DNA from: Geobacter sp. UBA5608
GTDB lineage: Bacteria; Desulfobacterota; Desulfuromonadia; Geobacterales; Pseudopelobacteraceae
Assembly (NCBI GenBank): GCA_002424705.1
Contig: DIKW01000087.1
Location: 1-45,318, forward strand
Direction: 5' to 3'
DNA length: 45,318 nucleotides
Position 1 is the first letter of the stretch; every line of letters begins with the position of its first letter. Positions 41,152-45,318 of the stretch are shown here, in pieces. Position numbers and translations under genes: made by a program. The notes under the pieces were generated by a model. It was not told the DNA's origin, searched no databases, and saw only the letters and a list, made by a program, of their open reading frames with translations.

Positions 41152-42300
41152 ATGCCCTCAATCAGCCTCAAAGACATACTCGACATCCTGATCATGAGCG
41201 TCCTGGTCTACCAGCTCTACAGCTGGTTCCGGCGCAGTCGCGCCATCCAGGTACTGGCCGGTCTCGGCGTGGTTATCGCCTTCTTTTTCGTGACCCGCCA
41301 AACCGGTCTGCAGATGACCAGCTGGGTGCTTCAGCAGCTGGAAACGGTGATGATCGTGCTGGTGGTGGTGGTGTTCCAGAACGAAATCCGCCAGGCCCTC
41401 TACCGCTTCAGCCTGTTGCGTGAGCTGGTTGGCAACGCCACCCAGCCACCCAGCAGCAGCACCTCAGTGATCAGCGAAGCGGTCTTCGAACTCGCCGCAG
41501 CACGGACCGGCGCCCTGCTGGTTTTTGAACGCCATGACCAACTGGACGAACATCTGTTGCACGGCGTTACCATCGACGCCCAAATCTCTGCCCCCCTGCT
41601 ACGCAACCTGTTTCACAACGGCAGCCCGCTGCACGACGGTGCGGTGCTGATCCGCGACGAGCGTATCGTACAGGCTGCCTGCCTGCTGCCGCTGTCCGAC
41701 TCATCCAACCTACCCCAGCAGTACGGCACCCGCCACCGCGCGGCGCTGGGGATGACTGAGCGAAGCGATGCTGTGGCACTGGTGGTGTCTGAGGAGCGGG
41801 GACTGGTTTCACTGGCCATTGGGGATCAACTGCAGCCGATTCGCAGCCCCGAACTCCTGAAAAAGCGCCTTGAACAGCTGTTAACCCCCCAAACCGCGCA
41901 CCAACGACTACCACTAGCCAAACGCCTGTTCGGCGACCTGGTGCCAAAAATCGTCACCCTGCTGGGGATCACCGCCATCTGGCTGGTGCTTGCCGCTCGG
42001 CCCGGTGAAGTAGCGATTGTGCCCGCCACGCTCACCTTCCACGGCCTGCCGGACGGTATGGCGCTGGTACGCTCCCACCCTGAAGAAGTGACTGTTCGTG
42101 TTCGCTCCAGTTCAGGTCTGGCGCCATCCCCCCGACAGCTCGACCTGACTGCAGACCTGGATCTTTCCGAAGTTATCGCCGGCAACAACACGCTGCGGCT
42201 CACTATTGCACAGGTCCGAGCCCCGTCCGGAGTATCCGTGGTGGGCGTCGAACCCTCCACCGTCAGGGTTACCATCCGTTCCGCCCCCACAAAAAAATAA
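41152..42300 (+). CDS. cdaA: Diadenylate cyclase CdaA with C-terminal YbbR-like domain
   Basis: The 382-residue protein has three N-terminal membrane helices (about 8-24, 31-48, 60-76) and a DAC domain (about 100-235). The catalytic motifs are LHDGAVLI (DGA at 162-164) and GTRHRAALG (RHR at 194-196). A fourth helix (264-281) leads to about 95 residues of beta-rich sequence resembling one YbbR/CdaR repeat (VPATLTFHGLPDGMALVRSHPEEVTVRVR...). CdaA makes c-di-AMP; CdaR is normally a separate membrane protein that controls CdaA, so here enzyme and regulator may be one polypeptide. No strong Shine-Dalgarno site precedes the start. Confidence 0.9.
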   Translation: MPSISLKDILDILIMSVLVYQLYSWFRRSRAIQVLAGLGVVIAFFFVTRQTGLQMTSWVLQQLETVMIVLVVVVFQNEIRQALYRFSLLRELVGNATQPPSSSTSVISEAVFELAAARTGALLVFERHDQLDEHLLHGVTIDAQISAPLLRNLFHNGSPLHDGAVLIRDERIVQAACLLPLSDSSNLPQQYGTRHRAALGMTERSDAVALVVSEERGLVSLAIGDQLQPIRSPELLKKRLEQLLTPQTAHQRLPLAKRLFGDLVPKIVTLLGITAIWLVLAARPGEVAIVPATLTFHGLPDGMALVRSHPEEVTVRVRSSSGLAPSPRQLDLTADLDLSEVIAGNNTLRLTIAQVRAPSGVSVVGVEPSTVRVTIRSAPTKK

Positions 42301-42313
42301 ATTTACCGCAAAT

Positions 42314-42328
42314 TGGCATGCTTGATGC
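42314..42328 (+). promoter_or_regulatory. Candidate sigma-54 promoter
   Basis: TGGCATG-CTTG-ATGC has the GG and GC pairs ten bases apart, as in the -24/-12 consensus, with a mismatch in the -12 box. It is about 95 bp before the LysM-NlpC/P60 gene. A sigma-70-like TTGACC (42351-42356) with TATTAG 18 bp on is an alternative. Confidence 0.4.
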
Positions 42329-42424
42329 TTACACGAATCATGTTTTTTGCTTGACCCAAAGCAGGACTTTGTTGTATTAGACAAACTGTCGTTTTAAAAA
42401 CAGGCCGGACGGAAAGGAGGAACG

Positions 42425-43474
42425 ATGAAGCATACTGTACGCATGATAGTCGCTGTGTGCCTGCTAAACCTGACCCTTCCGCTCGCTGCGTTCGCCTCAA
42501 AGACCCACGTTGTTACCCGCTCCGGCGAAACGCTGCAGGGCATTGCTCGCAAATATCACGTCTCTGTCAATGAACTGAAATCTGTCAACTCCCTGAGCAG
42601 CAGCAAACTACGCAAGGGCGACAGTCTGATTATACCCACCCAGGCCGACGCAGGGTCCAAGGCGATCGAAAACTGCAGCACCTATAAGGTAACCAAGGGC
42701 GACACCCTGTTCTCGATTGCCCGTAAGACCGGCGTCAAGGCCGATTTGCTGCGCAAGGTTAACCGCTTGAAAGGCAACCGGATCAAGCCAGGACAGATTC
42801 TGGCACTCGGGAGTACCGACAACAACATTCAATGCGATCTGCCCACCAAAACAGCAGCCGTCCAACGCCTCCGCCTGATCAACAAAGACCTGCTCAACGA
42901 TTATGAGATATCAAACACCCTGGCAGAGCTGACCGATATTGACACGGAACAGCCTGTGGATCTGGCAAAAAACCTGGAAAGTTCACAGGCCTTTGCCGAT
43001 CTGCAAAAATCAGCTTACAGCTTTCTCGGTGCCCGCTACCGCTTCGGCGGCAACAGCACGACTGCCCTGGATTGCTCCAGCTTTACCCAGCAGGTGTTCC
43101 GCCTGCAGGATATTAACCTGCCGCGTACCGCCCGCGAACAGTTCCAGGTTGGCGACGAGGTCGGTCATGGCGACCTGCGGCGTGGCGATCTGGTTTTTTT
43201 CAGAACTTATGCCCGCTATGCGTCACATGTCGGCATCTACCTGGGTAATCGCAAGATGATCCATGCCTCCTCAAGCCATCGCCGTGTCGTGATCTCCTCA
43301 ATGGACACCCCCTACTACCTGTCACGCTATCTGGGCGCGCGTCGTTTTGACAAGATCTCACCGGCAGCTCTGGACCTTGATAGCCTGATCCTGGAAGCTG
43401 ACGAAGAGCTTGATGCCGATTCCCTGACCAACGACCATCTGGGCGTGGGTCTGCCGGCAGCGCGCCTTAACTAA
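42425..43474 (+). CDS. Secreted LysM-NlpC/P60 cell-wall hydrolase
   Basis: The 349-residue protein has a signal peptide (to about residue 25, AAFA-SK), two LysM peptidoglycan-binding repeats (about 28-71 and 85-130), and a C-terminal NlpC/P60 (C40) peptidase (about 190-305). Its catalytic Cys217 is in LDCSSF, His268 in SHVGIYL and His280 in MIHASS. It should cut peptide stems in peptidoglycan. The start has GGAAAGGAGG upstream. A terminator follows the gene. Confidence 0.93.
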   Translation: MKHTVRMIVAVCLLNLTLPLAAFASKTHVVTRSGETLQGIARKYHVSVNELKSVNSLSSSKLRKGDSLIIPTQADAGSKAIENCSTYKVTKGDTLFSIARKTGVKADLLRKVNRLKGNRIKPGQILALGSTDNNIQCDLPTKTAAVQRLRLINKDLLNDYEISNTLAELTDIDTEQPVDLAKNLESSQAFADLQKSAYSFLGARYRFGGNSTTALDCSSFTQQVFRLQDINLPRTAREQFQVGDEVGHGDLRRGDLVFFRTYARYASHVGIYLGNRKMIHASSSHRRVVISSMDTPYYLSRYLGARRFDKISPAALDLDSLILEADEELDADSLTNDHLGVGLPAARLN

Positions 43475-43494
43475 TCACCATGCCGCACCCAACC

Positions 43495-43526
43495 TCCGGG
43501 CTCCTGCGTGAGCCCGGATTTTTTTT
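43495..43526 (+). terminator. Rho-independent terminator after the LysM-NlpC/P60 gene
   Basis: Arms TCCGGGCTC and GAGCCCGGA surround CTGCGT, followed by T8. The next gene starts only 13 bp after the T-tract. Confidence 0.92.
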
Positions 43527-43538
43527 GCCCAATGACAT

Positions 43539-45086
43539 ATGACTATTCTGCTGGCCTATAGCTCAGGCACCAAACTGCCGGATGCATCCACCACCTTCAC
43601 TGATCTGCTACCGATCGGTCTCTGTTCATTGCACGCAGTGCTGCGCAGCGCGGGAATACGGTCTCACCTGGCCAACCTGTCGGGCATGGACGAAACGCAG
43701 ATTATCGAGCTATTTCGGCGACTGTCACCGGACATCTTCGGGTTTTCCCAGTGGACCCACAATCGTCACATCACGCTGCAGCTGTCGCGATTGGCAAAAC
43801 AGCTCTACCCGCAATCGCTGGTTATTGCCGGAGGAGGACATGCCACCCATCAGGCTGAATCTCTGTTGGCGGCCCATCCCGAACTGGATCTGATTGTGGC
43901 TGGCGAGGGTGAAACAACCCTGATCGACCTGATTGAGGCTCGAAAATCCCAGCGTCCATTCACCGACATACCCGGCCTGGTGCTGCGTCAGGGACAGGAG
44001 CTTATCAGGACACCAGCCCGCAGTCGGATCAAAGAGCTCGATAGCCTGCCCTACCCCAGCCGCTATCTTCACGAGGCGACCGGGGTAGACCTTGAGCTGC
44101 AACCCCAGTTCATCAGCACCTCACGCGGCTGCCCTTCGGCTTGTAGCTTCTGCGCCTCACCCAGCTTCTGGGGACGGTCCGTCCGCACCCGATCACCGGC
44201 CTCGGTGGTGGACGAGTTTCTGTTCCTCAAGAACCAGTTAGGCATGCTGTACCTTTCGTTACGCGACGACACCTTCACCGCCGACCGCCGGCGTACGATT
44301 GAGCTCTGCCGGCTGCTGCTGGAACGCAAGGCCGGCATGTTCTGGAACTGCCAGACCCGGGTTGAAACGGTGGATGAAGAGGTGCTGAGCTGGATGAAAC
44401 GGGCGGGCTGCGAGTGCGTTCAGTTGGGGGTCGAGTCAGGCTCTCCACGCATCCTGCAGCAGCTGGGCAAGCGAATCACACCGGATCAGGTGAAGGCAGC
44501 CTGCGATGCTGTGCACAGGGCAGGACTGCAGTTGTCGGTCTACCTGATCGCCGGCGTGCCTGGTGAAACGGACCAGGACCGGCAGGCGACTCAGCTGTTA
44601 CTGCAGCAAATCAGGCCCCACGATCTGCAGGTGGCTCCGCTGGCCTACTACCCAGGTACGTCACTTTTCAGCGACGCTTTACGTCACCACACGGTGGATC
44701 CCGACCTGTTTGTTCATGAGCGGCATGATGCCCTGCTGGCACTGCCAGACGGAAACCAGCGGGCAGCCCGCCTGCTGCGTTCTGGTGATGGCTTGGCACC
44801 AAGGCTAACTATGCACGCCATCAAGCAACAGAAGGCGCGACTTGGCTACTGTGCCGTAACCTGTCTGCAGGCCGGAGATTACCACCTGCAACGGGGTGAC
44901 TGGCAACGCGCCGAACAGGAATATCGAGAGATAACGAAGCACGACCCCGAGCACCCCTGGGGCTGGCTGCTGCTGGCGGAGCTGTACGACCAGCTTGGTC
45001 AACGGCAGCAAGCCCGTTCCTGCTATCGCAAGGTCGTGCGGCTGGTACCGCACCACCGTCAGTCGCTCCGGGCGCTTGCCGAATAA
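43539..45086 (+). CDS. B12-binding radical SAM protein with TPR tail
   Basis: The 515-residue protein has an N-terminal cobalamin-binding domain (about 1-140; a His in VIAGGGHATHQAE and VAGEGETTL are typical). A radical SAM domain follows (about 190-410), with the [4Fe-4S] motif RGCPSACSFC at Cys198, 202 and 205. Two to three TPR-like helices end it (about 430-515, DWQRAEQEYREITKHDPEHPWGWLLLAELYDQLGQ). Such enzymes methylate or modify small molecules or lipids; the substrate is unknown. The N-terminus (MTILLAYSS) fits the family, so the start is secure, but no Shine-Dalgarno site precedes it. Confidence 0.9.
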   Translation: MTILLAYSSGTKLPDASTTFTDLLPIGLCSLHAVLRSAGIRSHLANLSGMDETQIIELFRRLSPDIFGFSQWTHNRHITLQLSRLAKQLYPQSLVIAGGGHATHQAESLLAAHPELDLIVAGEGETTLIDLIEARKSQRPFTDIPGLVLRQGQELIRTPARSRIKELDSLPYPSRYLHEATGVDLELQPQFISTSRGCPSACSFCASPSFWGRSVRTRSPASVVDEFLFLKNQLGMLYLSLRDDTFTADRRRTIELCRLLLERKAGMFWNCQTRVETVDEEVLSWMKRAGCECVQLGVESGSPRILQQLGKRITPDQVKAACDAVHRAGLQLSVYLIAGVPGETDQDRQATQLLLQQIRPHDLQVAPLAYYPGTSLFSDALRHHTVDPDLFVHERHDALLALPDGNQRAARLLRSGDGLAPRLTMHAIKQQKARLGYCAVTCLQAGDYHLQRGDWQRAEQEYREITKHDPEHPWGWLLLAELYDQLGQRQQARSCYRKVVRLVPHHRQSLRALAE

Positions 45087-45093
45087 GAATGCA

Positions 45094-45127
45094 CAAAGGC
45101 GGCAACCAGTTCTGGTTGCCGCCTTTG
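45094..45127. terminator. Bidirectional hairpin terminator, GGCGGC variant
   Basis: Perfect 16-bp arms (CAAAGGCGGCAACCAG and its complement) surround TT, followed by TTTT on the plus side. It serves the convergent genes ending at 45086 (+) and 45154 (-). Confidence 0.9.
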
Positions 45128-45153
45128 TTTTGCGTACAGCCTGAACGACGGAG

Positions 45154-45318
45154 CTACTTGACCACCTCGACTGCCGAGGAAAGCACCAACGCATCAAAGG
45201 TGCGGTTCAGCGTCTTGCTGGGGAAATTGGACAAAGCCGGGGCGTCGGCATACTTAATCTTGTCACCCTTGGCCACCTTCATCGGCAGGGCAGCCACCCA
45301 GACCTTTTTACCATCATT
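45154..45318 (-). CDS. C-terminal end of a NrfJ-like protein (5' partial)
   Basis: The frame enters from the right edge and ends at TAG 45156-45154, giving 54 residues: GKKVWVAALPMKVAKGDKI, then NFPSKTLNRTFDALVLSSAVEVV. The segment with NF.SKTL.RTFD is the pattern of the small periplasmic NrfJ-like proteins. It shares the hairpin terminator with the radical SAM gene. The family call is from memory of the motif and should be treated as likely, not certain. Confidence 0.6.
   Translation of the reverse strand, partial: NDGKKVWVAALPMKVAKGDKIKYADAPALSNFPSKTLNRTFDALVLSSAVEVVK

Overview
The window comes from a GC-rich bacterium that is most likely a member of the Desulfuromonadota, near Geobacter or Trichlorobacter. 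This is inferred from gene content: LL-diaminopimelate aminotransferase beside dapB and dapA, a ferredoxin-dependent 2-oxoacid oxidoreductase beside aconitase A, a ten-heme secreted cytochrome c, a bacteriohemerythrin and several envelope proteins typical of that group. No rRNA, tRNA, CRISPR array, prophage or intact transposase was seen.

Layout. Positions 1-3.6 kb hold the end of an unknown gene, an FtsX/LolD-type ABC exporter, a small membrane methyltransferase and a Gln/Pro-rich secreted protein. 3.7-9.9 kb hold a lipoprotein, a DUF4410 protein, a DUF1653/GNAT pair, a parvulin with an extra C-terminal domain, a DUF815 ATPase, TrmO and a LysA-type decarboxylase. 9.9-15.5 kb is a minus-strand operon korA-korB-acnA, giving ferredoxin-linked TCA-cycle steps. 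15.6-18.3 kb is a copA-copB copper-resistance pair.

18.3-25.0 kb is an accessory region. It carries a RelE/Phd-type toxin-antitoxin pair, a MerR-methyltransferase fusion followed by a 61-residue protein that matches its middle domain, a lone methyltransferase, a strikingly AT-rich gene coding for a deoxyribosyltransferase/TIR-like domain joined to a P-loop ATPase, and an MntA-HepT toxin-antitoxin pair. Short repeats are concentrated here: GGCGGCC-GGCCGCC hairpins, a 24-bp motif containing TGTCCC that occurs in opposite orientations on the two sides of the AT-rich gene, and a 20-bp tandem repeat. This is the best candidate for an undescribed defence-like module.

25.0-29.9 kb is a lysine/peptidoglycan precursor operon (LOG-family protein, small secreted protein, dapA, dapB, PLDc_N membrane protein, dapL) with a large inverted repeat between dapA and dapB. 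30.0-35.3 kb holds a PpiD-like chaperone, purC, a decaheme cytochrome and a tiny SAP-domain protein. 35.3-41.1 kb is a minus-strand run ubiE, HD-domain protein, diguanylate cyclase, Lon-like protease and bacteriohemerythrin. 41.1-45.3 kb holds a diadenylate cyclase fused to a YbbR-like domain, a LysM-NlpC/P60 cell-wall hydrolase, a B12-binding radical SAM protein with TPRs, and the end of a minus-strand gene.

Starts were chosen from Shine-Dalgarno sites, signal peptides and overlaps. Family names come from recognised motifs, not from database searches.
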